Translations under genes and position numbers: made by a program
Notes under the pieces: model-generated
Databases searched by the model: none
What the model was told of the DNA's origin: nothing
Seen by the model: the letters and a program-made list of their open reading frames with translations, nothing else
DNA from: Bacillota bacterium
Lineage (GTDB): Bacteria; Bacillota; Clostridia; Oscillospirales; Oscillospiraceae
NCBI GenBank assembly: GCA_023459875.1
Contig: JAEWRY010000007.1
Span: 1-64,000, forward strand
Length of the DNA stretch: 64,000 nt
Direction of reading: 5' to 3'
Shown: piece by piece, positions 32,423-41,538 of the stretch
Position numbering within the stretch: the stretch's first letter is position 1
Layout of the letters: each line of letters begins with the position of its first letter

Positions 32423-33451
32423 TTAGTATTTCACTTCGATGGGAATCCCCTTCTCAGCTGATTCGTGAATGGCGAGAAGGGCGATGGCGGTTCTTCTTGC
32501 GTCCTCCATGGTGACCCGGAATTCCTGTCCGTCCACCAGACGGTCAACGAAATCGCGTATGCTCTCGTAGGAGAGGCCCTTGCACCTGCCGAACACCGTG
32601 TTGCTCACCAGAATGTCCGGCGTATAGGCTTTATCCTCGTCCACCATGGAGATGAGGTTGTGGCTGGAAAGGTCCAGGCTCACCATGCCCTTGGTGCACA
32701 GGATGCTGAAGCGGAAATCGTTGACGTTGGTATTTCCATTGGGGGTGACCCATCCGTTTTCCATCTGCGCCACGCCGCCGTGCTCAAATTCAACGGTGGT
32801 AAGGAAGATGTCGGGAGTGTCCACGCCCTCAGCCTTTAAAATTCCCTCGCGCTTCACGGAAAAAACGCGCTTTACCTCGTCGTTGAACATCCAGCGGATG
32901 GTATCCAGGCTGTGGCTCCCCAAAAACCAGAGGATGGAGGATTTAGAAGCCCACTTGAGCATGTCGGTAGCCACCCATTTTACGTCGCTGTGGCGGATAT
33001 AGGCGGTGTAAGGCTCACCGACTTTACCGCTCTCAATGAGCTGCTTACAGGTGTTGAAAGGCGCGTTCCAGCGGTTGTGAAGGTCCACCATGCAGCGCAC
33101 GCCGTTGCGGTTCACGGCTTCCACGATGCGGTCGATGTCCGCCCTCGTGGTGGCCAGGGGCTTTTCAATGAGAAGATGCTTTTTGTGATTTGCAAACTCG
33201 CAGGCGATGTCGGCATGGGCAAAATCGGGGGTCACAATGGCCACCGCATCGATATCCGCTTTTTCCGCCATCTCGTGATAATCGGTATAAACTTCCCTGA
33301 TCCCGAATTTATCTGCGATTTCCTGCGCCCGCGCCCGGTCCATGTCGCAGATGGCGACAGGCTCCGCAAACAGATGCTCCCGATAGATAAAAGCATGAGT
33401 CTGCCCCCAGGTCCCGGCGCCGACAATACCCATTTTGATTTTCTTATCCAT
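32423..33451 (-). CDS. Gfo/Idh/MocA family oxidoreductase
   Basis: 342 residues. The N-terminal NAD(P)-binding domain starts KMGIVGAGTWGQTHA and contains the family Lys in LIEKPLATT (about residues 94-102). The C-terminal alpha/beta domain has ILWFLGSHSLDTIRWMF, with the catalytic His in GSHSLD. It oxidises or epimerises a sugar or sugar-derived polyol; the substrate cannot be read from sequence. It lies 26 nt before DUF5107 and follows the ABC ATPase gene in the operon, suggesting the two act on an accessory sugar of the imported glycan. Confidence 0.9.
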   Translation of the reverse strand: MDKKIKMGIVGAGTWGQTHAFIYREHLFAEPVAICDMDRARAQEIADKFGIREVYTDYHEMAEKADIDAVAIVTPDFAHADIACEFANHKKHLLIEKPLATTRADIDRIVEAVNRNGVRCMVDLHNRWNAPFNTCKQLIESGKVGEPYTAYIRHSDVKWVATDMLKWASKSSILWFLGSHSLDTIRWMFNDEVKRVFSVKREGILKAEGVDTPDIFLTTVEFEHGGVAQMENGWVTPNGNTNVNDFRFSILCTKGMVSLDLSSHNLISMVDEDKAYTPDILVSNTVFGRCKGLSYESIRDFVDRLVDGQEFRVTMEDARRTAIALLAIHESAEKGIPIEVKY

Positions 33452-33484
33452 ATTCGCTCACCTTTTATATATATTTTGTTTTCT

Positions 33485-34603
33485 TCAATAAAGGTTCTCC
33501 CCGGTTTGGGGATCAAAGAGATGAATGGACTCGGGATGGAAGGAGAAAAGAAGCGGGGTACCGAACTGAAGTCCTCCCCGGTGCTCCTCGGGGAGTTCGG
33601 TGGTTGGAATCCTGATTACCACGTCTCTGCCGTCTGCCGACACGTGAACATGGAATTCGCTGCCCATCATCTCGGAGACGTCCACTTTGCCGTTTATGTT
33701 CGAGGGACCCTCTTCCCTTTCCGGGACGATGTGTTCGGGCCTCACGCCCACCGTCACGGCCCGGTCCTGGATCTGCCGTTCGGCCAGCCGGCTCTGGATT
33801 TCCTTCCCCGGAAAAATCTCTGCCCCCGCGCAGGAAAGCTGATACCCCTTGTCCGTCTTTTTAAGCTTGCCGTCAAAGAAATTCATCTGAGGCGAACCGA
33901 TAAACTCCGCCACAAAGAGGTTGGCCGGGTGATGGAACACCTCCTGGGGGGTTCCGATCTGCATGATATAGCCGTCCTTCATGATGACGATCCGGTCGCC
34001 CAGGGTCATGGCCTCGGTCTGGTCGTGGGTTACGTAGATAAAGGTGGTGTTGATGCGCTGGCGCAGCTTGATGAGCTCGGCGCGCATCTGGTTGCGCAGC
34101 TTGGCGTCCAGATTGGAAAGCGGCTCGTCCATTAAAAACACCTTGGGTTCGCGCACGATTGCCCGGCCGATGGCCACCCGCTGCCGCTGGCCGCCCGAGA
34201 GCGCCTTGGGCTTGCGCTGGAGATACTCGGTGATACCGAGGATCTCGGCGGCCTCTTTCACCTTCCGGTCGATCTCCTCTTTGGATGCCTTGCGCAGTCT
34301 GAGTGCGAAGGCCAGGTTTTCGTACACCGTCATATGGGGGTACAGGGCGTAGTTCTGGAAGACCATGGCGATGTCCCTGTCCTTGGGAGGAACGTCGTTC
34401 ATGAGCTTATCCCCGATATACAGCTCTCCCGCGGAGATATCCTCCAGCCCGGCCACCATGCGCAGGGTGGTGGACTTTCCGCAGCCGGAGGGACCCACAA
34501 GGACCACGAATTCCTTGTCTGCGATTTCCAGGCTGAACTCCTGCACCGCCGTTACCTTGTTGTCATAGACCTTTTTGAGGTTCTTGAGTGTGACTGTTGC
34601 CAT
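33485..34603 (-). CDS. Sugar ABC transporter ATP-binding protein (MsmK/UgpC type)
   Basis: 372 residues. Walker A GPSGCGKST (about 37-45), Q-loop FQNYALYPHMTVYEN, signature LSGGQRQRVAIGRA, Walker B VFLMDEPLSNLD, H-loop THDQTEAM, and a C-terminal TOBE/regulatory region with VGVRPEHI. It powers the adjacent permeases. Homology starts at this ATG, but no Shine-Dalgarno precedes it; the nearest, AAAGGAGG at about 34718-34725, is more than 100 nt upstream, beyond several hairpins. An in-frame GTG (34690) would add 29 residues. The gene may be poorly translated or use an unusual start. Confidence 0.93.
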   Translation of the reverse strand: MATVTLKNLKKVYDNKVTAVQEFSLEIADKEFVVLVGPSGCGKSTTLRMVAGLEDISAGELYIGDKLMNDVPPKDRDIAMVFQNYALYPHMTVYENLAFALRLRKASKEEIDRKVKEAAEILGITEYLQRKPKALSGGQRQRVAIGRAIVREPKVFLMDEPLSNLDAKLRNQMRAELIKLRQRINTTFIYVTHDQTEAMTLGDRIVIMKDGYIMQIGTPQEVFHHPANLFVAEFIGSPQMNFFDGKLKKTDKGYQLSCAGAEIFPGKEIQSRLAERQIQDRAVTVGVRPEHIVPEREEGPSNINGKVDVSEMMGSEFHVHVSADGRDVVIRIPTTELPEEHRGGLQFGTPLLFSFHPESIHLFDPQTGENLY

Positions 34604-34766
34604 GCGTGAGAGCCGTGAGGGCACAGCCTTCGCAAATACCCCCTCGCCCGAGGAAGTGATTCCTCTGGGCTTTGCGCCAGGTCTCCACACTGCCGCACCG
34701 CCGGCCCGGCGGCCTAACCTCCTTTTTCGCTGCTCTCGCGTTTCTATTAAAAATGGAGTAGAAACG
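34604..34766 (-). repeat. Hairpin array between permease and ATPase genes
   Basis: Inverted repeats with GTTTCTA/TAGAAAC arms (34739-34765), GCCGCC/GGCGGC arms (about 34692-34712) and GAGGAA/TTCCTC arms (34649-34664), plus a G+C-rich pair at the 3' end. A ribosome site (AAAGGAGG, minus strand) lies between the first two. It resembles the array at 1925-2133 in design, though not in sequence, and appears to separate the ATPase gene from its ribosome site. Confidence 0.5.
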
Positions 34767-34807
34767 GGAAGCCGGATTGGATCTGCTGTTGAAGTATTTT
34801 CCCTTTA

Positions 34808-35644
34808 TTATCCTTTTACGGCTCCGGCCGTCATGCCCGCCACCAGGTGTTTCTGAAGCAGCCAGAAAATGATGACGACCGGAACGGTGATCATCACGGC
34901 GCCCGCCATGAGCGTGCCCCAGTTGGTGTCGTACTGCCCCTGGAAGCTCGCAATACCGATGGGCAGCGTCCAGTTGCTGTAGCTGCGAAGCAGGATGCTT
35001 GCGAAAATATACTCGTTCCAGCCGGAAATGAAGGCGAAGATCGTGGTGGCCGCGAGGCCGGGCAGGGAAAGCGGCAGAGCGATTCTGGCGAACACCTGAA
35101 ACCGGTTGGCCCCGTCCACCATGGCTGCCTCGTCGATGGAGAGGGAAATTGTATCAAAATAGCCTTTCATCATCCAGGTGCAGAAAGGGATCGTAAAGGT
35201 GGTATAGGCTAAGATCAGTCCAAATAAGTTATCCAGCAGATTGAATTTCCCCATGATCACGTAGAGAGGCACGATGACCAGCGCGCCTGGAATCACCTGC
35301 GTGGTCAGAATGATATAGGAGAGCACCTTTCTGCCACGGAAGCGGAAGCGAGATATCCCATAGGCCCCAAGCGTCGCGATGACCAGGGAAAAGAGCGTCG
35401 TGGCAAGGGATACAATCACGCTGTTCCTGAGCCATTTAGTGAAGCTGAAGGCGCCGGAGGGAGTCAGCATGGTTTTGTAGCCGTTCAAGGTAGGCGCTTT
35501 GGGGAGCAGCGAGGGAATGGAGTACACCTCGCCCGCGGGCTTGAAGGACACCGAGATCATCCACACAAAGGGGAACACGGCAAAAAAGCAAATAATGACC
35601 GCAACCAGAATGGTCAAGAGTTTACGTCCGGCAGATTGCTTCAT
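34808..35644 (-). CDS. Sugar ABC transporter permease (MalG/UgpE family)
   Basis: 278 residues, six transmembrane helices, with the EAA-loop motif for ATPase contact at DEAAMVDGANRFQVFARIALPLS (described: about residues 167-190). Overlaps the upstream permease gene by 4 nt (ATGA), a typical heterodimer arrangement. Imports the sugar delivered by the binding protein encoded at 36623-37978. Confidence 0.95.
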   Translation of the reverse strand: MKQSAGRKLLTILVAVIICFFAVFPFVWMISVSFKPAGEVYSIPSLLPKAPTLNGYKTMLTPSGAFSFTKWLRNSVIVSLATTLFSLVIATLGAYGISRFRFRGRKVLSYIILTTQVIPGALVIVPLYVIMGKFNLLDNLFGLILAYTTFTIPFCTWMMKGYFDTISLSIDEAAMVDGANRFQVFARIALPLSLPGLAATTIFAFISGWNEYIFASILLRSYSNWTLPIGIASFQGQYDTNWGTLMAGAVMITVPVVIIFWLLQKHLVAGMTAGAVKG

Positions 35645-36537
35645 TTTGTTTCTCCTTTTTCGATCGTCCGGAAGTAGAAGGAAGTGAAGATGCAGCTTGC
35701 GATCAGCATGAGCATCCCGACGGCGGACGCCTTGCCGAAATCGAAATACTTAAAGGCCGTCTGCTGCACGAAAATGGTGAGTATTTCGGTGGACCGGGCG
35801 GGTCCGCCCTTGGCAAGCAGATAGGCGATGGCGTAATCCTTCATGGTCCATATGATGAGGAGCAGAAAAACCACCATGGAGACAGGCTTCAGGGAAGGCA
35901 GCGTGATATAGCGCAGCTTCTGAAAGGGAGTGGCGCCGTCCACGGTGGCCGCCTCGTACATTTCCTGGTCGATGCCCTGCATGCCCGCCAGCAGCATGAT
36001 GGCGACAAAGGGAAAGCCCTTCCAGATGTTGACGGCCATGGCCGCGGGCAGGGCAAATTTGCTGTCCAGCAGCCAGCCGATATTGCCGGAAATGATACCC
36101 GCGCCCGAGAGGACCGAGTTGATGATGCCATAATCCTTGTCGTACATCAAGATCCAAACCAGGCAGGCCACCACCTCGGGCACCGCCCAGGGAATGATCA
36201 CCAACGCGCGCGCCAGTCCGCAGCCCTTGAACCTGGTGTTGAGCGCGAGTGCCGTAATGAAGCCGAGAAGGAAGCGCGCCGCGATGGTCACCACCATATA
36301 CTGAAGGGTCACCCACGCCGAATTCCAGAAGAATTCGTCCTTAAATACTTTGGCGTAGTTATCAAACCCCACGAAATAGTGTCCATTGGCCGACGGCTTC
36401 ATCATCCGCCAGTACTGAACGCTCATGACCGCGGCTTTGATGATGGGATACGCCAGAAAAGCGGCCAGTATAATGACCAGCGGCAATACAAAAGCGTAGC
36501 CCGTCAAGGTGTCGCGGTGAGCTTTGAGTCGTTTCAT
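35641..36537 (-). CDS. Sugar ABC transporter permease (MalF/UgpA family)
   Basis: 298 residues with six helices, beginning MKRLKAHRDTLTGYAFVLP. The EAA motif YEAATVDGATPFQKLRYITLP lies about residues 200-220. Start ATG with GGGAGG upstream (minus strand). Forms the membrane channel with the MalG-type subunit; the substrate follows the binding protein. Confidence 0.95.
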   Translation of the reverse strand: MKRLKAHRDTLTGYAFVLPLVIILAAFLAYPIIKAAVMSVQYWRMMKPSANGHYFVGFDNYAKVFKDEFFWNSAWVTLQYMVVTIAARFLLGFITALALNTRFKGCGLARALVIIPWAVPEVVACLVWILMYDKDYGIINSVLSGAGIISGNIGWLLDSKFALPAAMAVNIWKGFPFVAIMLLAGMQGIDQEMYEAATVDGATPFQKLRYITLPSLKPVSMVVFLLLIIWTMKDYAIAYLLAKGGPARSTEILTIFVQQTAFKYFDFGKASAVGMLMLIASCIFTSFYFRTIEKGETK

Positions 36538-36622
36538 TGGGAAACCTCCCGCTTAAAAGCAAACATTCGGTGAATTCTTGTCCGGCGCCGGCAAATATCG
36601 CCGGCGCCGGATTTGGGGCTTG

Positions 36623-37978
36623 TTACTTGAGAACTTCCGCCATTTTGTCGTGGGCCTCGTTGAGAATGGGAGCCACATCAACAGGGGTATCGCTGAACAT
36701 CTTAGCGGCGGCGTCGATCATAACCTGATTGAGCTCACTGTACTCGGGAATGGCGGGGTCGGCCAGAAGAGGCCCGTAATAGTTGGTAATGAAATCATTG
36801 AAGCGGTAAGAGAGAGGGTAAGCATCCTGATAGCCCTTGGAGGAGCTGTAGGAGACGCTGGAGGGGATCTGGCCGCAGTCGGCGATGATCTTCTGGGCTT
36901 CGTCGGTGGTCATCCACTGCAGGAAGGCCCACGCCTCGTCGGGATGCGCGCACTTGCTGCTGATGCAGCTAAGTACGGGGTAGTTGGTGGGATTGGGCTT
37001 GTATTCCTTGCCATTATAAAGAATGTTGAACTGGGGGATGATGCCGATGTCGTCCATCAGCTTTTCGTCATGATCCTTGCACATGCCGATGAACCATGGG
37101 CCGTCCATGCAGAAAGGAACTTCGCCGTTCCAGAACATCTCGCGGGAATCCTTCTTGTCGAGGACGAGCTTGGCGCATTTATCCTTGGCGATAAAGTCGT
37201 TCCACCACTGGGCAGCCCAGATGTTTTCAGGGGAGTTGCAGTTGAGGTGTTCGGCTGTGTAGGGAGCGGTTTCGCCGTCGGCAAAGTAGAGGCCGAAGGA
37301 GACGGGCCTTGCAATCAGGCGGTTCCATTCGCTCACGCAGAAGGAGTGGCTTCCGTAGACGACGCCGATGGCCACATGGTCCTTATCGGTGAACTTCAGG
37401 CAGGCGTTGCGGAAATCGTCCTGGGTCTTGATGGAGGCGGGGTCGATTCCCTTGGCTTCCAGCATGGACTTGCGGTAGAAAATACCGGTGGTGCCCCAGG
37501 AGTAGTTGGAGAGCGCCAGCGTCTTTCCGTCATAAACGGCGGTGTCCTGGCCGATGAGGGTCCCTTCCATCTTGGCAGCGTTGAAGCGGTCGGTCAGGTC
37601 GACAAAAGCGCCGCCGTCCCGCAGGGTATAGTAGGACGCGATATTCTCCGGATAAATCTGAACGATATCCGTCTCGTTGTTGGCCATGATCTCCGAAGTG
37701 AGGTCATTCCAGTAGTCCGCGTAACCGGTGCCGGAAACTTCGATCTGCACGTTGGGGTTAATCTTGTTATATGCTTCGAGCAAACGGTCGATGACCTTAC
37801 GGTGAGGGGTTTCCACGTAGAGGAAGGTCGCAAGCGTAAGCTTTATGGGCTCGGCGGACGGCGACGGAGATGCGCTCGGAGAGGCCGACTGGGTACTGGA
37901 GCTGCTCGTACATCCGGCGACCTGGAGGAGAAGGGTAATCGCTAAAAGCAGGGTTATGATTTTTGACATCCGTTTCAT
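36623..37978 (-). CDS. Extracellular sugar-binding lipoprotein
   Basis: 451 residues, family 1 solute-binding protein. The lipobox QVAGC puts the lipidated Cys at 23, followed by a short Ser/Ala/Pro-rich linker. The mature domain begins IKLTLATFLYVETPHRKVIDRL and includes WNDLTSEIMANNETDIVQIYP, typical of oligosaccharide and amino-sugar binders. ATG start with GAGGAGG at 7 nt. It follows the GatZ-like gene in the operon and precedes both permeases. Confidence 0.93.
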   Translation of the reverse strand: MKRMSKIITLLLAITLLLQVAGCTSSSSTQSASPSASPSPSAEPIKLTLATFLYVETPHRKVIDRLLEAYNKINPNVQIEVSGTGYADYWNDLTSEIMANNETDIVQIYPENIASYYTLRDGGAFVDLTDRFNAAKMEGTLIGQDTAVYDGKTLALSNYSWGTTGIFYRKSMLEAKGIDPASIKTQDDFRNACLKFTDKDHVAIGVVYGSHSFCVSEWNRLIARPVSFGLYFADGETAPYTAEHLNCNSPENIWAAQWWNDFIAKDKCAKLVLDKKDSREMFWNGEVPFCMDGPWFIGMCKDHDEKLMDDIGIIPQFNILYNGKEYKPNPTNYPVLSCISSKCAHPDEAWAFLQWMTTDEAQKIIADCGQIPSSVSYSSSKGYQDAYPLSYRFNDFITNYYGPLLADPAIPEYSELNQVMIDAAAKMFSDTPVDVAPILNEAHDKMAEVLK

Positions 37979-38000
37979 TTCTGTACCTCCTCATTTAATC

Positions 38001-39359
38001 TTAAGTTTGGTTACTGCTGCTGTCAATCGTTCTTTCTGCTATCAATCTCCCATCTATATAAAATGTGGCGTAAAGATAATCCTCGATCACATCGCCCACA
38101 TGATCTTCAAGTAAAGCGGCGGGGTTATTTCGGAGCTCGTTCCGCCGGACTTTTTCCGCCTGCCGGGGCAGGTATTGGCTCAGCAGAGAATACGGTATTT
38201 CATGCTTTTGGAGGTTTTGAAGCAGGCGCTTCACCGAGGCCGACACGGACTCTTCAGACAGATAATACCTCGCCCGGTCGGAGAGGCTGTACGCCCGCTG
38301 AAACTTTTGTTCTTCCTTGGTTCCGCGATAGTATTTCGCCCAGTTTGCGTCATCTTTAACCATGGCTTCGTCAAGTGTGTCGCGGAATGCGCTGGGTTGG
38401 ATGTTTCTGCCGGAATATAGTTCTTTTTCGATGTTTTCCAGAGCGAAGAGTCCCTCCCGGACCGCGAATGTGAGGGCCGGGCCAACCTTGAGAACGGCGA
38501 CTGAGTCCTCCACCATTTCCCGCAGGGCATACTTCGTTTGATAATCGGTGGAATGCCCCTCAAGCACCAGACTGGGAAAACGGCGGACGGCGCCGGTAAT
38601 GAGAGACGCTTTCTGCCTGTCATATTCAAACACATTGTCCCCGCCGAACTCCACGCCCACCTGCGCGACCACCGCGATCACCCGCTGCCAGGCGTCCTCC
38701 AGATTCAGTTTCAAAAAGGCCGCCCGAAAGGCCTCGACGGTATGTTCTAAATCTTCCGGCGCGGTAACGTCAAGCTCCGCTTCGGCTTTCTGCTCGCCTC
38801 CGGGAATGGGGACCTCGCTGCCGATCACATAGACCGGAGGCACCGCGTCGGGAACGAGAGTTTTTCGCTCGGCGTAAGCCGCCTCGGCCCGGGCACAGAG
38901 CTCGGCTCCCCGTCTGGCGATGGTTTCGTCCGGGAGGCGGGCTTTGCTGTCGTCGCTAGCCACCCTCATGCTGGTGTCGATATGGATTTTGGTAAACCCG
39001 GCGAGGACATACTGCCTGACGAGCTCGCCTGCGTGGTCCATCGCCCGCTCTTCCTCATACATGGAGAAGGTCAGGGGTCCCAGATGGTCGCCCCCCAGGA
39101 CAACACAGTCTCGAGGCAGGCCGATCTCATCGGCGAGGGAGAGCACAGTTTCATAAAACTGCCGGGGCGTTTGTCCGGTATAGCCGCCGAACTGATTGAC
39201 CTGGTTGGCCGTGGCCTCGATGAGGACGGGGGCCTCAAACCGCTTCCCTTTCTGGAGCGCGGCCCTCAGGACATATTCGTTCGCGCTGCAGCAGGAATAA
39301 ATGCCAATGGGTTTCCCGGCGTGATTCTCCTCGGCAATTCTCTGAAGTAAATGCTTCAT
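38001..39359 (-). CDS. GatZ/KbaZ-family protein, possible tagatose-6-phosphate 4-epimerase
   Basis: 452 residues, slightly longer than E. coli GatZ/KbaZ (about 420). Family core: IYSCCSANEYVLRAAL, VLIEATANQVNQFGGYTG, VVLGGDHLGPL, KIHIDTSMR and FGGDNVFEYDR. In enterobacteria this family is the non-catalytic partner of a class II aldolase (GatY/KbaY). No such aldolase gene is in this operon or window, and family members working alone have been described as tagatose-6-phosphate/fructose-6-phosphate 4-epimerases. Start ATG with AAGGA; an upstream in-frame extension of 52 codons has no support. It lies between the SIS gene and the binding-protein gene. Confidence 0.85.
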   Translation of the reverse strand: MKHLLQRIAEENHAGKPIGIYSCCSANEYVLRAALQKGKRFEAPVLIEATANQVNQFGGYTGQTPRQFYETVLSLADEIGLPRDCVVLGGDHLGPLTFSMYEEERAMDHAGELVRQYVLAGFTKIHIDTSMRVASDDSKARLPDETIARRGAELCARAEAAYAERKTLVPDAVPPVYVIGSEVPIPGGEQKAEAELDVTAPEDLEHTVEAFRAAFLKLNLEDAWQRVIAVVAQVGVEFGGDNVFEYDRQKASLITGAVRRFPSLVLEGHSTDYQTKYALREMVEDSVAVLKVGPALTFAVREGLFALENIEKELYSGRNIQPSAFRDTLDEAMVKDDANWAKYYRGTKEEQKFQRAYSLSDRARYYLSEESVSASVKRLLQNLQKHEIPYSLLSQYLPRQAEKVRRNELRNNPAALLEDHVGDVIEDYLYATFYIDGRLIAERTIDSSSNQT

Positions 39360-39372
39360 TTTAACGTCCTTA

Positions 39373-40404
39373 TCATAGCTTGATCCACGCGTCAAGCCCT
39401 GTGGGGTGGTCGGGATCGGTTCCGGTCGTCTTTGATTTATAAAACGCAACCAGCTGGCACAAAGCAATGACGCCGAGGCCGCGCACAATGTGGTCCACGT
39501 CCTCACCCAGTACATAATTGAAGGTACCCTCCAGGGGGGAGGAGCGGTCGGAGACGGTGGCGATGATCGCGCCGTGGCCTTTCAGCTCGCCTATCAGATC
39601 CAGTTCCAGCTTCTCATCCGTAAGCGCCGCGATTACCAGGGTTTTGTCGCGGATGAGCACCATTGGTCCGTGGCGGACGTCCAGCAGGTGGTAACAGTTG
39701 CTCTGAAGCTGACAGACCTCCTTAAAGGCCAGCGCGCCCTCCTCGGCAAGGCCGTGGATCTCCGCGTCGGCCAGGACGACGGCATGGTCCCACGCGCCCC
39801 CGGCGAGCGCTTCCCACGCCTTTTCGTAGCGGGAGGCGAAGCGCTCTCCCAGAGCGGGAAATTCAGAGAGCTGCCGGACAAGGGCCTCGTCTCCGGCGAG
39901 CTTCGCGATCACATACATGGCGGAATAGTACAGGCAGCTCACCGTTCTGGTCTGGCAGACGCTCTCGTCAAAGCACCAGGGCATTTCCAGCGAGAGTGCG
40001 CTATAGGAAGAGAGCCTGCAGTCAGTAACGCAGGAGAGACTCAGCACCGTGAAGGCGCAGCCGTTTGAGCGCAGGGCGTCCAGCGCGAGAAAAATCTCTG
40101 AGGTACTCCCCGAGCGGGATATGGGGACGATGAGCGCTCCGTCCGCCACCTTGGCGTAGCGGCGGGCGTGGAGAGCCGCGTCCCCCGCGGGAAGCGCGAA
40201 GGCCGGGTGGTTCAGGCGGATATTCACCGTGTCCGCCATGGACTTCGCCAGTGAAAAGCTGGAGCCGCAGCCCAAGAAAATCGTTCTTGGGGCGTTCGTC
40301 TTCAAAACCAGTTCCCGAAGGGCGCCGTATTGCTCTTCCAGATATCGGGCACATTTTTCCATCGCCCGGTACTGATCCTTGATTTCATGATAGATGAGAC
40401 TCAT
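39373..40404 (-). CDS. SIS-domain sugar isomerase/deaminase, AgaS-like
   Basis: 343 residues with two SIS modules: TIFLGCGSSFSLAKSMAD and IVPISRSGSTSEIFLALDAL in the first, and an HGPMVLI-containing second module. It lacks the glutaminase domain of GlmS, so it matches the deaminase/isomerase class, which includes AgaS (galactosamine-6-phosphate deaminase/isomerase). Overlaps the ROK kinase gene by 4 nt. In this context it would convert an amino-sugar 6-phosphate to a ketose 6-phosphate and ammonia; whether the substrate is GalN6P or GlcN6P is not decided by sequence. Confidence 0.85.
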   Translation of the reverse strand: MSLIYHEIKDQYRAMEKCARYLEEQYGALRELVLKTNAPRTIFLGCGSSFSLAKSMADTVNIRLNHPAFALPAGDAALHARRYAKVADGALIVPISRSGSTSEIFLALDALRSNGCAFTVLSLSCVTDCRLSSYSALSLEMPWCFDESVCQTRTVSCLYYSAMYVIAKLAGDEALVRQLSEFPALGERFASRYEKAWEALAGGAWDHAVVLADAEIHGLAEEGALAFKEVCQLQSNCYHLLDVRHGPMVLIRDKTLVIAALTDEKLELDLIGELKGHGAIIATVSDRSSPLEGTFNYVLGEDVDHIVRGLGVIALCQLVAFYKSKTTGTDPDHPTGLDAWIKL

Positions 40405-41324
40405 ACCTTTTTCTCCTTATCCATACGTTCCAGCATTTCAAAGGCAAACTTCGCGGAGCCGAGCAGGCCAGCGTCGTTTCCCATGGATGCGAACACAATG
40501 GGCGTGTCCTTCGTAAAGCTGCCCACGGTGCCCCGGTATTTCCGAAGCAGTGCCTCCGCCCACAGTTCCTTTGTCTCCGAAATGCCTCCACCAATCAGAA
40601 TGGCTTCCGGGTCCAGGAGGTTTGAAATATTCGCCATGACAATGCTCAGATCGTCCAGAAAAGCATCCATCACCGCTAGGGCGGTACCGTCGCTCTTTTT
40701 AAGCAGTTCAAAAAAGCCGTAGCCGGAATCCAGTCTGACCTCTCCGACTATCTCGTTATACCGGTTCCAGAGGGCCGTCCCGCTCACGTAGCGCTCCGCG
40801 CAGCCCCTCTGCCCGCAGTAACAGGGCAGGCCGTCCTTATGCAGGATCATATGCCCGACCTCACCGGCGCCGAATTTTGAGCCGTGCCAGAATTTTCCCT
40901 CCTGCGCCAAAGCCCCGCCCATTCCCGTGCCGATAATGAGACCGGCCACCAACGAATACTCCTGCGCTGCGCCCTTCCACATCTCGCCCTTGACGGCGCA
41001 GTAGCAGTCGTTGTTAACGCTCACGGGAAGAGAGAAGCAGTCCTCCAGTTCCTCTCTCAAATGGCGGCCCTGCCAGTTGATATGTACGCCGGAATTCAAA
41101 ATGATCCCGCTCACCGGATCGATGCGTCCGTTGCCTCCGATTCCCACCACGCTGACCGGATACTCTTCCAGATACTGGGATATGATATTTTTAAACGTTT
41201 GGGCAAGATAATTGCCGTCTCTGTGCTCGTTTTCATATCGTTTTTTAGTATGAATAACTCCGTTTTCATCCACAACGGCTCCCACAACCTTGGTGCCGCC
41301 AGAGTCTATTGATATTGCATACAT
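40401..41324 (-). CDS. ROK family sugar kinase
   Basis: 307 residues. ATP motif DSGGTKVVGAVVD, sugar-binding region VGIGGNGRIDP, NNDCYCAV with the catalytic Asp, GTGMGGAL, GEVGHMIL, and the ROK zinc motif CYCGQRGCAERY. Absence of a helix-turn-helix N-terminus marks it as a kinase, not a repressor. It probably phosphorylates N-acetylhexosamine at O6, supplying NagA. First gene of the nine-gene minus-strand operon, divergent from the PocR-AraC regulator. Confidence 0.9.
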   Translation of the reverse strand: MYAISIDSGGTKVVGAVVDENGVIHTKKRYENEHRDGNYLAQTFKNIISQYLEEYPVSVVGIGGNGRIDPVSGIILNSGVHINWQGRHLREELEDCFSLPVSVNNDCYCAVKGEMWKGAAQEYSLVAGLIIGTGMGGALAQEGKFWHGSKFGAGEVGHMILHKDGLPCYCGQRGCAERYVSGTALWNRYNEIVGEVRLDSGYGFFELLKKSDGTALAVMDAFLDDLSIVMANISNLLDPEAILIGGGISETKELWAEALLRKYRGTVGSFTKDTPIVFASMGNDAGLLGSAKFAFEMLERMDKEKKV

Positions 41325-41371
41325 AATTGTATACGCCCCGCAACTACATTATTGTTACTATTACACATACG

Positions 41372-41401
41372 ATTATAGTGGAAAGACCTCAAATTAAACA
41401 A
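41372..41401 (-). promoter_or_regulatory. Promoter of the amino-sugar operon
   Basis: TTGTTT (41396-41401), 18-nt spacer, TATAAT (41372-41377) on the minus strand. The divergent regulator promoter lies 60 nt away, leaving room for shared operator sites. Confidence 0.7.
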
Positions 41402-41460
41402 TGCAAATGCGTTCATGGTTTTAGAATATATGACCGTATTTTTTTCATAATTTCTGTTTC

Positions 41461-41489
41461 TTGACTTGTTGGCTTTTCGTACTTATACT
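41461..41489 (+). promoter_or_regulatory. SigA promoter of the PocR-AraC regulator and nagA
   Basis: TTGACT (41461-41466), 17-nt spacer, TATACT (41484-41489), 50 nt before the GTG start. Confidence 0.82.
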
Positions 41490-41538
41490 GAAATCAGGAA
41501 ACAAAGGAATATCATAGGACGAAGGACGGGCTGCTGCT

